Of a DNA stretch of 64,000 nucleotides, positions 8,812 through 18,023 are shown in pieces (position 1 is the stretch's first letter; each line of letters opens with the position of its first letter). Location: assembly GCF_002260525.1 (NCBI RefSeq), contig NZ_MRYI01000001.1, positions 682,001 to 746,000 on the forward strand. Reading direction: 5' to 3'. The notes under the pieces are model-generated. The model did no database searches. It worked only from the letters and a program-made list of their open reading frames with translations, and was not told the DNA's origin. A program made the position numbers and the translations under genes. This DNA is from Hahella sp. CCB-MM4 (GTDB taxonomy: Bacteria > Pseudomonadota > Gammaproteobacteria > Pseudomonadales > Oleiphilaceae).

Positions 8812-9894
8812 ATGAGTACAGTATTGGAACAGCCGGCAAACCTCAAAGCAGCTTGGTCCGAGCTGCGTAAGGAACAACCCCGGCTAAGAATCCGCAACGC
8901 CGCCAGACAACTGGGAGTATGCGAACTTGAGTTGTTGTTGACCGGCCTGGAACACCAGATAACACCACTGAAAGCAGATTTTGGTGACATGCTGATTGCC
9001 CTGCAATCCGTCGGACGGGTGATGGCTCTGACCCGTAACGATCAGGTGGTTCACGAACGTCACGGGGTCTATACCGATTTTAAGGTTTCAGGTAACGGCG
9101 CCATGGGTCTGTGTTTGGGCGAGATCGATCTGCGTACCTTTTTCAAGCACTGGCGAGTGGCGGTTGCAGTAAAGGACAAGCCTAAGAAAAATGGCGATGA
9201 CAGCGGATGCCGCCACAGCATCCAGTTTTTCGACGGTGAAGGTGAAGCCATTCACAAAGTCTACGCCACAGATAATACCGACATGGACGCCTGGCAGAAC
9301 TGGATTGAGCAATTTCGCGCGCAGAATGCACCGAAATTCTCTCCTGAATCCAAAGTACCGCCGACCTACCCGGGTGCCGGACAGGTCACCACAGAACAGC
9401 TTCGTACCCCGTGGTCATCTCTTAAAGATGTGCATCACTTTAACGCGATGCTCAACAAGCTTGGTATCGATCGCCTGGAAGCTCTGACGCTGGTGGGTGA
9501 TGACTATGCCCTGAAAGTACCGGTACACACTGTCGAGGAGGCAATAAGCCAAGCCGCGGAACAACAACTGTCGATCATGGTATTTGTCGGTAACGGCGGT
9601 ATTGTTCAAATTCATACCGGATCAGTTCACCGGCTGTTGCGGAAGGGTCCCTGGTTCAATGTTCTCGATCCTGATTTCAACCTTCACCTGAATACGGAGG
9701 AGATAGACAGTTGCTGGATTGTCCGCCGCCCCACTGCCGATGGTGTCGTATCATCATTGGAGTGTTTCAATGAAGACCGCGAGCTGATACTGACCCTCTT
9801 TGGTGAACGCAAACCGGGACAAGAAGAACTTGCGTCCTGGAGGAGCCTGCTCGCATCCCTCGATGTAACGGGCTCGGAGCGTGCTTCATGTTAA
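8812..9894 (+). CDS. hmuS: Hemin-degrading factor / cytoplasmic heme-handling protein
   Basis: A 360-residue HemS/ChuS/HmuS-type protein. The family is built from two repeats of the same fold; the first begins about residue 20 (RIRNAARQLGV) and the second after about residue 190. HemS proteins accept heme from the ABC importer in the cytoplasm and store or degrade it to release iron. No membrane segment or signal is present. The start is preceded by GGGAGAGG, and the 3' end overlaps hmuT by seven bases. It is part of the receptor-hmuY-hmuSTUV operon. Confidence 0.9.
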   Translation: MSTVLEQPANLKAAWSELRKEQPRLRIRNAARQLGVCELELLLTGLEHQITPLKADFGDMLIALQSVGRVMALTRNDQVVHERHGVYTDFKVSGNGAMGLCLGEIDLRTFFKHWRVAVAVKDKPKKNGDDSGCRHSIQFFDGEGEAIHKVYATDNTDMDAWQNWIEQFRAQNAPKFSPESKVPPTYPGAGQVTTEQLRTPWSSLKDVHHFNAMLNKLGIDRLEALTLVGDDYALKVPVHTVEEAISQAAEQQLSIMVFVGNGGIVQIHTGSVHRLLRKGPWFNVLDPDFNLHLNTEEIDSCWIVRRPTADGVVSSLECFNEDRELILTLFGERKPGQEELASWRSLLASLDVTGSERASC

Positions 9895-10772
9895 ACAAGC
9901 ACCACAGCTTAAGGCTCCTGCTATGGACACTTTTCATGCTGCCTGTCTCTCAGGCAGTCCATGCGGAGGCTTCAGAATCCGGCAGGCCGTTCGCCGATTC
10001 TCCCGACCGGATCATATCCATCGGCGGAGCCATCACTGAAACCATATATGCCCTGGGTCTGGAGGAAAAACTGATCGCCAGCGATACCACCAGCTATTTT
10101 CCCGAGGCAGCGGAAATGCTTCCCAAAGTTGGTTATCAGAGGGCGTTGTCGGCAGAAGGGATCCTTTCTCTCAACCCCAGGATAATCATTGCCACTGAAG
10201 AAGCAGGACCTCGCTCGGTTATCGAGCAGGTCCGCACGGCAGGGGTTGAGTGGATCACCCTTTCCTCCCCCCAATCGTTAACCGATGTTTACCGGAATAT
10301 CGAACAGTTGGGTACTTTGTTGGGGGCAGCTTCAAGGGCAAGCCAGTTGGTCGAAGACATCCAGAAACAGGAACTCGTTTTACAGCAACATATCAAAGAG
10401 CAGGGAAACTCCACACGCATTCTGTTTGTGCTGCAACATACCGGCGGAGCCCCCATGATCGCGGGTTCAAACACAGCGGCTGATCATATTATCGAACTGG
10501 CAGGGGCAGAAAATGCACTGACAGGTGTAGAAGGTTACAAGCCAATGACCCCAGAATCCGTTGTGCAGGCAAGGCCGGACCTGATTCTGACAACCGTCCT
10601 GGGCCTTCAGCAAGTGGGTGGTGTGGACTCAATGCTGAAAGTTCCCGGACTGGCACTGACACCCGCCGGACAGCAAAAAAGAGTGGTCGCCATGGACAGC
10701 TTGTTATTGCTGGGGTTCGGTCCAAGAACCGTCACTGCAGCTGAACAACTCCGACAACACTGGATACGCTGA
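9888..10772 (+). CDS. hmuT: Heme ABC transporter substrate-binding protein
   Basis: A 294-residue periplasmic protein with a signal peptide (hydrophobic LLLWTLFMLPVS, cleaved after VHA) and the BtuF/HmuT-type fold. Motifs include RIISIGGAITETIYALG at the N-domain and a conserved P-E-V block (MTPESVVQARPDLILT). It captures heme in the periplasm and delivers it to HmuU. It overlaps hmuS by seven bases and hmuU by one base (TGATG), suggesting translational coupling through the operon. Confidence 0.93.
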   Translation: MLNKHHSLRLLLWTLFMLPVSQAVHAEASESGRPFADSPDRIISIGGAITETIYALGLEEKLIASDTTSYFPEAAEMLPKVGYQRALSAEGILSLNPRIIIATEEAGPRSVIEQVRTAGVEWITLSSPQSLTDVYRNIEQLGTLLGAASRASQLVEDIQKQELVLQQHIKEQGNSTRILFVLQHTGGAPMIAGSNTAADHIIELAGAENALTGVEGYKPMTPESVVQARPDLILTTVLGLQQVGGVDSMLKVPGLALTPAGQQKRVVAMDSLLLLGFGPRTVTAAEQLRQHWIR

Positions 10773-11812
10773 TGTCCACGACAGTCCTGTCCCGATTTAA
10801 CCCCTACCAGGTTTGGATGATTCTGCTTACATTACTGCTGATCACCTTTGTGGCTGCCATCGCCCAGGGGGCTTATTCCGTTTCCTGGGGGCAGTTGCTG
10901 TCCTGGAGCTTTTTGGAAGATTGGACATCACCGAGTCAGGACGGTTTGATTTTGTGGCACATCCGAGTACCCAGGGTGCTCCTGGCAGCCTTGGTCGGCG
11001 CTGGTCTGGCAATGAGCGGGGCAGCTCTGCAGGGCCTGTTTCGAAACCCACTGGCAGATCCTGGCTTGATCGGTATTTCAGGCGGCGCGGCTCTTGCCGT
11101 GGGTATCACGATCGTATTCTTGCCGTGGAGTACGGGATATTTCGGTCTGTACGCCCTCAGTCTATCCGCATTTGTGGGAGGAATAACGACCTGCGTGGTC
11201 ATATTCAAGGTCGGCAGGATCGGGGCAACGACCAGCGTCGGGCATTTAATCCTGGCTGGCGTGGCCATCAATGCTTTGGCCATGGCCGGTGTAGGATTGA
11301 TGACTTTTCTCAGCAACGACCAGCAGATGCGCACCCTGAATTTCTGGATGCTGGGCAGCTTCGGCGGGGCGTTGTGGCCTGCGGTGCTGGTGGTTGCCAC
11401 CATTTCCATACCGGCCGGCATCCTGCTCTGGCGCCAGTCTGAAGCCCTCAATCGATTGTTATTGGGAGAGAATGAAGCCCGATTTCTGGGAACCGATACG
11501 GAAGTGCTGAAAACCAGAGTCATCATACTATCCGCTCTGCTGGTCGGTGCCGCCGTGGCAGTCTCCGGCATCATCGGATTTGTCGGCCTGGTGGTTCCCC
11601 ACCTGATCAGGCTCCTGTGGCGGGCGGATCATCGCATGTTGATACCGGCATCGGCCCTATTGGGAGCCAGCCTCATGGTACTGGCAGATACTCTTGCCAG
11701 GACCTTGGTTATTCCTTCGGAAATGCCGGTAGGAATCGTCACCAGCCTCGTCGGCGGGCCTTTTTTCCTCTGGCTGTTAATGCAACCTCATTCAGGGATG
11801 AAATATGATTGA
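10772..11812 (+). CDS. hmuU: Heme ABC transporter permease
   Basis: A 346-residue FecCD/BtuC-type permease with about nine to ten hydrophobic segments. Typical motifs are RVPRVLLAALVGAGLAMSGA near residue 65, NPLADPGLIGISGGA, and GFVGLVVPHLIRLL in the cytoplasmic coupling loop. Two copies form the inner-membrane channel for heme. Overlaps hmuT by one base and hmuV by eight. Confidence 0.94.
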   Translation: MSTTVLSRFNPYQVWMILLTLLLITFVAAIAQGAYSVSWGQLLSWSFLEDWTSPSQDGLILWHIRVPRVLLAALVGAGLAMSGAALQGLFRNPLADPGLIGISGGAALAVGITIVFLPWSTGYFGLYALSLSAFVGGITTCVVIFKVGRIGATTSVGHLILAGVAINALAMAGVGLMTFLSNDQQMRTLNFWMLGSFGGALWPAVLVVATISIPAGILLWRQSEALNRLLLGENEARFLGTDTEVLKTRVIILSALLVGAAVAVSGIIGFVGLVVPHLIRLLWRADHRMLIPASALLGASLMVLADTLARTLVIPSEMPVGIVTSLVGGPFFLWLLMQPHSGMKYD

Positions 11813-12599
11813 AGCACTAAACATCAGCGTACTCCGGAGCAGACAACGTCTGCTCCACCATGTGGATTTCTCAGTCAACCCCGGTGAAATCGTCATGTTG
11901 CTTGGCCCCAACGGGGCCGGAAAAACCACCCTGTTGAGATCTCTGTCCGGTCAGATAGTGCCTGATCAGGGGGAAATCCTGGTCAACGGGCAGCCCATTC
12001 AGCTCATTCCCCTGTCACAACTCAGCCTGCGCCGTGCCGTGGTGTCGCAATCCGTTCATATGAGCTTTCCATTTTCAACACTGGAAGTGGTCCTGATGGG
12101 CATTCAGCTGCAAAACCAGAGCAGAAAGTCCACCATGTCCATGAAAGACCAGCGCATCCTGGCGACCAAAGCCTTAATCGATATGCAGGTGGAGCATCTG
12201 TCCGATCGTATGTTCCTTGAGCTGTCCGGAGGTGAGCAGCAGCGGGTTCACATCGCCAGGGCTCTGGTTCAGCTCTGGACCGGTTGCCAGGAGGAATCTC
12301 AATTTCTGTTCCTGGATGAACCCACTTCGGCACTGGATTTAAAGTATCAGGTCTATGTTCTCCGCTATTTGCGGGAGCTTGCGTCGGCGGGCATCGGTAT
12401 CTGCTGCGTCATTCATGACTTGCAACTGGCAGCCCTGTACAGCGACCGGCTGGTGATCATGAAACATGGAAGCATTGCCGCCGAAGGCCCTTCCGAGCAA
12501 TTGATCAACGCATCACTGCTAAAAGATATTTACGAGGTGAGCAGCCATATTCTGCAACACCCTGTTACCCATAAGCCTCTTGCGGTTGTGGGCGACTAA
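11805..12599 (+). CDS. hmuV: Heme ABC transporter ATP-binding protein
   Basis: A 264-residue ABC ATPase with Walker A GPNGAGKTT (around residue 34), the signature LSGGEQQRVHIARAL, Walker B LFLDEPTSALD and an H-loop (CVIHDL). It powers HmuU. It is the last gene of the heme operon: a tandem repeat follows, and the next gene lies 196 bases away with its own ribosome site. Confidence 0.94.
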   Translation: MIEALNISVLRSRQRLLHHVDFSVNPGEIVMLLGPNGAGKTTLLRSLSGQIVPDQGEILVNGQPIQLIPLSQLSLRRAVVSQSVHMSFPFSTLEVVLMGIQLQNQSRKSTMSMKDQRILATKALIDMQVEHLSDRMFLELSGGEQQRVHIARALVQLWTGCQEESQFLFLDEPTSALDLKYQVYVLRYLRELASAGIGICCVIHDLQLAALYSDRLVIMKHGSIAAEGPSEQLINASLLKDIYEVSSHILQHPVTHKPLAVVGD

Positions 12600-12610
12600 A
12601 ACGTTGCCGC

Positions 12611-12680
12611 AATGGCCGTTACTATGGAGTAATGGTCGGTACTATGGAGAAATGGCCGATACTATGGAGAAATGGGCGGG
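12611..12680. repeat. 20-bp tandem repeat, three and a half units
   Basis: Units start at 12611, 12631 and 12651, with a partial fourth at 12671. The consensus is AATGGCCGATACTATGGAGA with one or two changes per unit. It lies directly after the hmuV stop codon. No terminator was recognised here. Confidence 0.9.
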
Positions 12681-12795
12681 TCTCGTCCTGAGAGGCACCT
12701 TATTCCCTTCATCAAGCGTACATTTCTTATACCACCCCCTTTTCTTGTCGGACAAAGAAGATGATAATGCCCCCCTTTTACACGGGAGGCCCGAT

Positions 12796-13362
12796 ATGAC
12801 AACAGAAGCTGAATTGAATGCGCGCTGCAACGGCCAATGCGAACTATGCGGCTCTGACCAGTCTCTGGGTGTTTATAGCCTTACAGCGTCTGGCGATCGC
12901 ACGGACATTGAAATCATGATCTGCGGCGTCTGTAACGACCAGGTTTCCAGCGGAGAACTGGATACCAACCACTGGCATTGCCTCACCAGCAGCATGTGGA
13001 GCGAAGTACCGGCGGTCCAGGTAATGGCCTATCGCCTGCTTAAGCAGCTCAGCTCAGAGCCCTGGGCTCAGGATCTACTGGATATGCTTTATCTGGAAGA
13101 TGACATGAAGGCATGGGCTGAAGCCGGTATTCAGTCTGAATCTGAAGACCAAATTGTGCACAAAGACTGTCACGGAAACATTCTACAGGCTGGCGACAGT
13201 GTCACCATCGTCAAAGATCTGGATGTAAAAGGGACCAGCTTTGTGGCCAAACGGGGCACCGTGGTCAAGGGAATCTCCCTGACTGACAACCCTGAACATA
13301 TTGAAGGCCGCGTCAACGGTACACGGATTGTTATCCTGACCCAATACGTGAAGAAGTCCTGA
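12796..13362 (+). CDS. PhnA-domain protein
   Basis: A 188-residue protein with an N-terminal zinc-ribbon (C11, C15, C18 and a CGVC pair near residues 53-56) and a C-terminal PhnA domain (GDSVTIVKDLDVKGTSFVAKRGTVVKGI is its central part, split here as GDSVTIVKDLDV and KRGTVVKGI). The family is widespread but its role is uncertain; it was named from the Escherichia coli gene near the phosphonate operon and is not required for phosphonate use. The start at 12796 follows GGGAGG; a longer frame to 12580 overlaps hmuV and the repeat and is rejected. Confidence 0.85.
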   Translation: MTTEAELNARCNGQCELCGSDQSLGVYSLTASGDRTDIEIMICGVCNDQVSSGELDTNHWHCLTSSMWSEVPAVQVMAYRLLKQLSSEPWAQDLLDMLYLEDDMKAWAEAGIQSESEDQIVHKDCHGNILQAGDSVTIVKDLDVKGTSFVAKRGTVVKGISLTDNPEHIEGRVNGTRIVILTQYVKKS

Positions 13363-13380
13363 CCCAATACGTGAAGAAAT
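13335..13380. repeat. 23-bp tandem duplication spanning the PhnA-domain gene's stop codon
   Basis: Two adjacent 23-bp copies differ at one position. The first encodes the last residues of the protein; the second begins with the codons leading into the TGA stop and continues past it. A third partial copy (CCTGA) follows. Confidence 0.9.
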
Positions 13381-13414
13381 CCTGATAGCTTTCCAACGTT
13401 ATTCCCCAATGTAA

Positions 13415-13445
13415 GGGGCGGCAGATTCATCCCGCTGCCCCTTTT
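13415..13445 (+). terminator. Rho-independent terminator after the PhnA-domain gene
   Basis: Arms GGGGCGGC (13415-13422) and GCTGCCCC (13434-13441) form an eight-base stem with one G-U pair and an 11-base loop, followed by TTTT. Confidence 0.75.
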
Positions 13446-13636
13446 CTGCTGTCTGTTCCAGTTTATTTCTCTGTTCAGGATCCTGACAGGCACCAGCCCA
13501 AGTATTCCCCGTCCGCATTTTTCACTGTCTATACTGATAAAAATGGATTTGCTCAGCAGGCAATGGCCTCTCTGTCCATATTCCTTCCATATTTGTGTGG
13601 TGCAATAAGAAAAAACAAATGAATTGAAAGGGCATC

Positions 13637-14725
13637 ATGAAGACTTCTATTTCAAGCGGATTATTGATCATCGCAGCCACCTTCCCCACGGTCGCCAGCT
13701 CACATGGCGGAGAACATGTGGATATCACGGATGCGATATTTACTGATCGAGTTGCCCGTTGTGACCACTATGTCGGCAGTTACTATGCCAATGTCACAGA
13801 TATTAAACGCGCCAAAGACTTCACCGGTGACATTGTCATCACATCAGACAGCCGTTTTTGCTATGTCCGCTCCAATGACATCCCCAATCACGACTTCAAT
13901 GATCATAGCGCCCATTTCGCCACCAATGTCAGCGAGCAAAATCTCTCGTTCCGATTCCCGATTAATCCAACGCCGGCCTACAAGCCGTCCCCCTTGGCTT
14001 TGGGCACATCAGAAGCCGTTTTGCTGAACGGTGTGGTGATCGATCTATTGGCTGCTGCATGTTATGACACAGGCCGAGAGCCCCTGGGCCGGGAAAAGAT
14101 AGGCTGTGATCATCGGTCTGCCGATCACCCATGGCGATATGACCCCATGTCACCGTTAAATGATTTTGGGACAGACGAACATAACGCCCATACTCAGCCA
14201 AATGGAAAGTATCACTATCATGGGAACCCTCTGGCCATGTTCAGAACCCATTGTGAAAATACTGATGCAGCCTCTCCCGTTATCGGCTATGCAGCAGACG
14301 GATATCCGATTTATGGTAGCTGCATCAAGGACTCTGCAACCGGAGAGATTCGCGAAGCCCAGCCCAGCTACAAGCTTAAAAATAACGGTGGCCCACGCCA
14401 GGCAGTCAGTGGTTACAGCACGCCAAGAGCGGGCATCGGCAACATCGCCACAAACAACTACGACGGACAGTTTCGTGGCGACTATGAATATGTGGCCGGT
14501 ACGGGAGACCTGGACGAATGTAATGGAATGACCGTTGATGGACAATACGGCTACTACATCACCAATAGCTTTCCCTGGGTCAATAATTGCTTCCGGGGGA
14601 AAGTGGATTCATCTTTCCAGGGAAGAGAACAACAACGCATGCATGGTCACCCGCCTGGCGGCGGACGTCCCGAAGGTGGCCCTGATGGACAAAGACCAGG
14701 ACATCCACCACCTCTGTATCCATAG
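13637..14725 (+). CDS. Secreted YHYH-domain protein
   Basis: A 362-residue protein with a signal peptide (cleaved near VASSHG) and the YHYH domain, named for its motif, here at residues 192-195. Neighbouring motifs are also present: GYAADGYPIYG and DECNGMTVDGQYGYYIT. The extreme C-terminus is Gly/Pro/His-rich and probably disordered. The family's function is not established; it occurs in many marine bacteria and the His/Asp-rich core suggests metal binding. It appears monocistronic. The start ATG is preceded by AAAGGG. Confidence 0.85.
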   Translation: MKTSISSGLLIIAATFPTVASSHGGEHVDITDAIFTDRVARCDHYVGSYYANVTDIKRAKDFTGDIVITSDSRFCYVRSNDIPNHDFNDHSAHFATNVSEQNLSFRFPINPTPAYKPSPLALGTSEAVLLNGVVIDLLAAACYDTGREPLGREKIGCDHRSADHPWRYDPMSPLNDFGTDEHNAHTQPNGKYHYHGNPLAMFRTHCENTDAASPVIGYAADGYPIYGSCIKDSATGEIREAQPSYKLKNNGGPRQAVSGYSTPRAGIGNIATNNYDGQFRGDYEYVAGTGDLDECNGMTVDGQYGYYITNSFPWVNNCFRGKVDSSFQGREQQRMHGHPPGGGRPEGGPDGQRPGHPPPLYP

Positions 14726-15107
14726 CTTCGTCTCTATATACAGCTTCGCCGACATACACAGTTAGGCCTCTATGCGTAGCTTTGATTGCCTCACCGCCGA
14801 ATAGCAATCTATTAGCTGTAATACTCTATTATCTCGGCTCCACCATGCCGGTCCTGGACAAAGCCTGATGGAACGACGTTCCTCAGGTTCTCTTCCCTTT
14901 GTTTCCCGAAAATGAAGAAGACTGTGCAACCGCGCTCCCCCTGCTTACATCTTTAGCCCTTCAGATCTTTAGCCCTTCACATCTTTAGCTCCTCAAATCG
15001 CTAGAACTCCACACAATGAAATGCTTCACACAATCAATCAGTTAAACAAGTCGTTGGCTTTTTCTCACCTTCGCCATCGATGCTAGTGGCAATCCTCTTA
15101 ATTGCTG
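14726..15107. other. Intergenic region between the YHYH gene and the BCCT transporter
   Basis: No gene is supported. It contains a 16-bp tandem array (14943-15006) and leads into the candidate operator at 15108. Confidence 0.6.
14943..15006. repeat. 16-bp tandem repeat, four units
   Basis: Units at 14943, 14959, 14975 and 14991. The consensus is CTTCACATCTTTAGCC; the last unit is strongly diverged. The period equals that of the array upstream of mgtE (45247-45454), but the unit sequence differs. Confidence 0.85.
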
Positions 15108-15127
15108 ATTGATGGACAATCTACAAT
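15108..15127 (+). promoter_or_regulatory. Candidate GntR operator upstream of the BCCT transporter
   Basis: ATTGATGGACAATCTACAAT differs at two of 20 positions from a site on the minus strand just upstream of the GntR gene (19983-20002). Both are framed by ATTG(A/T) and ACAAT half-sites, compatible with a dimeric repressor. It lies 108 bases before the transporter start codon. Confidence 0.6.
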
Positions 15128-15234
15128 CTTGGTGATAGGATCGATTCAACTGACGCTGTCACACCAGCTGCCAGAAGGACTGAAAGGCAACCCTTGAAGT
15201 CCACTACCCACTAAAACAAAAAGAGGTATATACG

Positions 15235-16815
15235 ATGGGTGTTCGTACTGACTGGCCGACCTTTAGCGCCACTTTAGTGGTCTTACTCGGTATCTGTGTT
15301 CCCCTCCTGGTCATGCAAGAGCAGGCCAATGACTTTATCAATGCTGCCTTTGGGGTTATGACCTCGCAGTTCGGAATTCTCTATCTTTGGGGTGGCATTG
15401 CCGCCGTCGGGTTACTGTTGTGGCTTGCGATGAGCCGATTCGGACAGGTAAAGCTGGGAAGCCCTGATGATGCTCCCGAATTCTCCGCATTCAGTTGGGC
15501 GGGAATGCTATTTTGTGCGGGTATCGGATCAGGCATTTTATATTGGGGCACCATTGAATGGGCCTACTATTTACAAGCCCCCCCAATGGGGATAACTCCC
15601 AATTCCGACATGGCCGCAGAATGGGCAGCCACTTATGGAATGTTTCACTGGGGTATCACGGCCTGGGCATTTTATGGCGTACCGGCGATCCCCCTGGCCT
15701 ATCTCTACCATGTAAGGAAACAGCCGGAACTGAAACTCAGTGCTGCCTGCGAAGGCGTGTTGGGTAAGTACGTACACGGACCATTGGGCAAGGTTATCGA
15801 CATCCTTTTCATGTTCGGCTTGCTGGGCGGTGTTGGCACCAGCCTTGGATTGGGCACCCCGATGGTAGCTGCCGGGTTTAGTGAATTTTTTGGAATCGAG
15901 AACTCTTTTGGCCTGAGCATTTTCGTCATGTTGCTGTGTACGGCGATATTTGCCATCAGCGCTTATTCAGGACTGAAAAAAGGCATCAAAGTCCTCAGTG
16001 ACATTAATGTCTGGCTGGCCATTGCCCTGCTCGTCTTCATTGTCATTGCCGGTCCAACCCTGTTTATTCTTAAAACGACCACCAACAGCATCGGCCTCAT
16101 GTTCCAGAACTTTATTCACATGAACTTCTGGACCGATCCCGTCACCAATTCAGGCTTTCCTGAAGGTTGGACCATTTTCTATTGGGCATGGTGGATTGCC
16201 TATGGTCCGTTTATGGGCTTGTTTGTCGCCAAAATTTCCCGCGGCCGGACGATCAGGCAAGTGGTTACCGGAATGCTGGTTTTCGGCAGCATCGGATGCT
16301 GGGCCTACTTTGGAGCACTGGGTAACTATGCCATGCACCTGGAATTGAACGACATCTTGTCTGTCACCACATTGCTCAATGAGCAGGATGCCCCAACGGC
16401 GATTATCGCGGTGATCAACTCCCTCCCCTTGTCCTCAATTGTGCTGCCGTTATTCTGTATTCTGGCGCTGATTTTCCTGGCCACCCAGTTCGACTCTGCC
16501 GCCTACACCATGGCTGCCGTTGCAACTGTCGAACTCAAGGAAGATGAGCATCCCGCCCGCTGGCAACGGTTGTTCTGGGCCTTTGCTCTGGCAGCACTAC
16601 CACTAAGCCTGATGTTTGTCGGCGGCCTCAAAGCCCTTCAAACCGCGGCAATTACCCTGGCACTTCCCCAGTTGTTTATCACCGCATTCATGGCAATTTC
16701 CCTGGTGCGCTGGTTACGTCAGGACGAAAAAAGTGGCGTGCCCGTCTATCACCCTTCTCGACTTAATGAAGAGAGTGATTCCAACGCAGAACCTGCCGTC
16801 GTTGCCAGCCTGTAA
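15235..16815 (+). CDS. BCCT-family transporter (quaternary ammonium compounds)
   Basis: A 526-residue inner-membrane protein with about 12 hydrophobic segments and the betaine/choline/carnitine transporter signature: CAGIGSGILYWGTIEWAYY near residue 93 and the aromatic WWIAYGPFMGLFVAKISRGRT near residue 320. BCCT carriers import or exchange glycine betaine, choline, carnitine or related compounds. The short cytosolic tails argue against an osmosensing role and favour nutrient uptake. Two enolase-superfamily genes follow in the same direction, so the substrate is probably a betaine-like acid catabolised by them. Good ribosome site (AAAGAGGT) ten bases before the ATG. CaiT-like exchange is an alternative. 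Confidence 0.92.
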   Translation: MGVRTDWPTFSATLVVLLGICVPLLVMQEQANDFINAAFGVMTSQFGILYLWGGIAAVGLLLWLAMSRFGQVKLGSPDDAPEFSAFSWAGMLFCAGIGSGILYWGTIEWAYYLQAPPMGITPNSDMAAEWAATYGMFHWGITAWAFYGVPAIPLAYLYHVRKQPELKLSAACEGVLGKYVHGPLGKVIDILFMFGLLGGVGTSLGLGTPMVAAGFSEFFGIENSFGLSIFVMLLCTAIFAISAYSGLKKGIKVLSDINVWLAIALLVFIVIAGPTLFILKTTTNSIGLMFQNFIHMNFWTDPVTNSGFPEGWTIFYWAWWIAYGPFMGLFVAKISRGRTIRQVVTGMLVFGSIGCWAYFGALGNYAMHLELNDILSVTTLLNEQDAPTAIIAVINSLPLSSIVLPLFCILALIFLATQFDSAAYTMAAVATVELKEDEHPARWQRLFWAFALAALPLSLMFVGGLKALQTAAITLALPQLFITAFMAISLVRWLRQDEKSGVPVYHPSRLNEESDSNAEPAVVASL

Positions 16816-16822
16816 ATATCGT

Positions 16823-16856
16823 TTCGCCGGAAGCATCCATCAATGATTCCGGCGAA
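16823..16856 (+). promoter_or_regulatory. Intergenic hairpin between transporter and first enolase gene
   Basis: TTCGCCGGAA (16823-16832) and TTCCGGCGAA (16847-16856) form a perfect ten-base stem with a 14-base loop. No T-run follows, so it may stabilise the transporter mRNA or partly attenuate transcription rather than terminate fully. Confidence 0.65.
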
Positions 16857-16889
16857 CAACTTTCCGACAATTTCATATGGACCAAAATA

Positions 16890-18008
16890 ATGAAAGATCT
16901 AGTGATAGAAAGCGCTGAGCTGTTTGTCGTCGGTCCGGATGTCACCCGATACCGGTTGGCCGCTGATATGAGTGAAGTCTATGAGACACTGACGCTACTG
17001 AAGATTACCACCCAGTGCGGCCTGGAAGGTGTTGCCGGTATCACGACCTACTCCGAGCACTGTTTTGATGAAGCAGTAGGGGCGGCGCTGAAATCATTAT
17101 TACCAGAGCTCACAGGGCAGAATCCCTGGAACTCGGATGTGATCTGGCAACAGATGATGAGCCGCTACAACAGTATGACGCCGAAGCCTCAATCCGTCAT
17201 AGACATTGCTCTGTGGGACCTGAAAGCAAAGTCCGTGAATCTTCCGCTATACCGTCTGCTTGGCGGAAGCAGAAGCCGCATCGCTTCCTACGCCAGTACC
17301 CCGCTGCTGGATAGCCCTGCCGACTATGTGGACTTTGTGCGCCAATTACAGAGGGAGGGTTTCAACACCGTCAAATTCCATGTTTGGTGCGACCTTGAAA
17401 AAGACCTCGCATTGCTTGATGCCATTGACCGGGAGTTTGGCATGGAGCTGGCGTTTATGGTTGATCTGGAAGAACGCTACTGTCGGCGGGAAGCCCGGGC
17501 AATCGCTAAACGGTTGGAGAGCATGAACTGCATCTGGCTTGAGGCGCCACTACCGGATACGGATCTGAGCGGCTACGCAGAACTACGCCGGGGAACGACA
17601 GTGCCAATACTGCCCGCAGGAAATACGTTGTTGACCCCGGGGCAAATGCAGCCGGGTATCGAGCTGAACGCCTGGGATGCTCTGCGTACGGATGTCACCT
17701 ATGCAGGTGGATTCACTGCCGCACGGACTATTGCCTCATTGGCACATGCCCACGGATTACCGTTAGAACTGCAATCCTGGGGTTACACACCCACCCAGGC
17801 CGCCAACCTCCATTTGATGCTTTCCATACCGAACGCCATGTACTTCGAACAGCCAGTGCCTTATACAAGTCATGAGTCCTGTTGCTCGACTCCGATTCGC
17901 ACTGATAACGGATTTGTTCACGCACCTTCCAAACCGGGACTGGGAATAGAAATAGACTGGAAGCAAGTACAAAAGCATACGCTATGGCAATATCAGATCG
18001 GTGGCTAG
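16890..18008 (+). CDS. Mandelate racemase/muconate lactonizing-type enolase superfamily protein, atypical active site
   Basis: A 372-residue protein with the capping domain and a barrel of the mandelate racemase group. Candidate residues are K162-x-H164 on the second strand, metal ligands D192, E218 and N245, and D268. Where relatives have the catalytic His on the seventh strand this protein reads LELQSW (Q295-S296). An Asn third metal ligand is known in the glucarate dehydratase group, but loss of the His suggests altered chemistry. The BCCT gene upstream and a second superfamily member downstream point to racemisation, dehydration or cycloisomerisation of a transported carboxylate. The exact substrate cannot be read from the sequence. 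Confidence 0.85.
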   Translation: MKDLVIESAELFVVGPDVTRYRLAADMSEVYETLTLLKITTQCGLEGVAGITTYSEHCFDEAVGAALKSLLPELTGQNPWNSDVIWQQMMSRYNSMTPKPQSVIDIALWDLKAKSVNLPLYRLLGGSRSRIASYASTPLLDSPADYVDFVRQLQREGFNTVKFHVWCDLEKDLALLDAIDREFGMELAFMVDLEERYCRREARAIAKRLESMNCIWLEAPLPDTDLSGYAELRRGTTVPILPAGNTLLTPGQMQPGIELNAWDALRTDVTYAGGFTAARTIASLAHAHGLPLELQSWGYTPTQAANLHLMLSIPNAMYFEQPVPYTSHESCCSTPIRTDNGFVHAPSKPGLGIEIDWKQVQKHTLWQYQIGG

Positions 18009-18023
18009 TGGCTAGTGGCTAGT

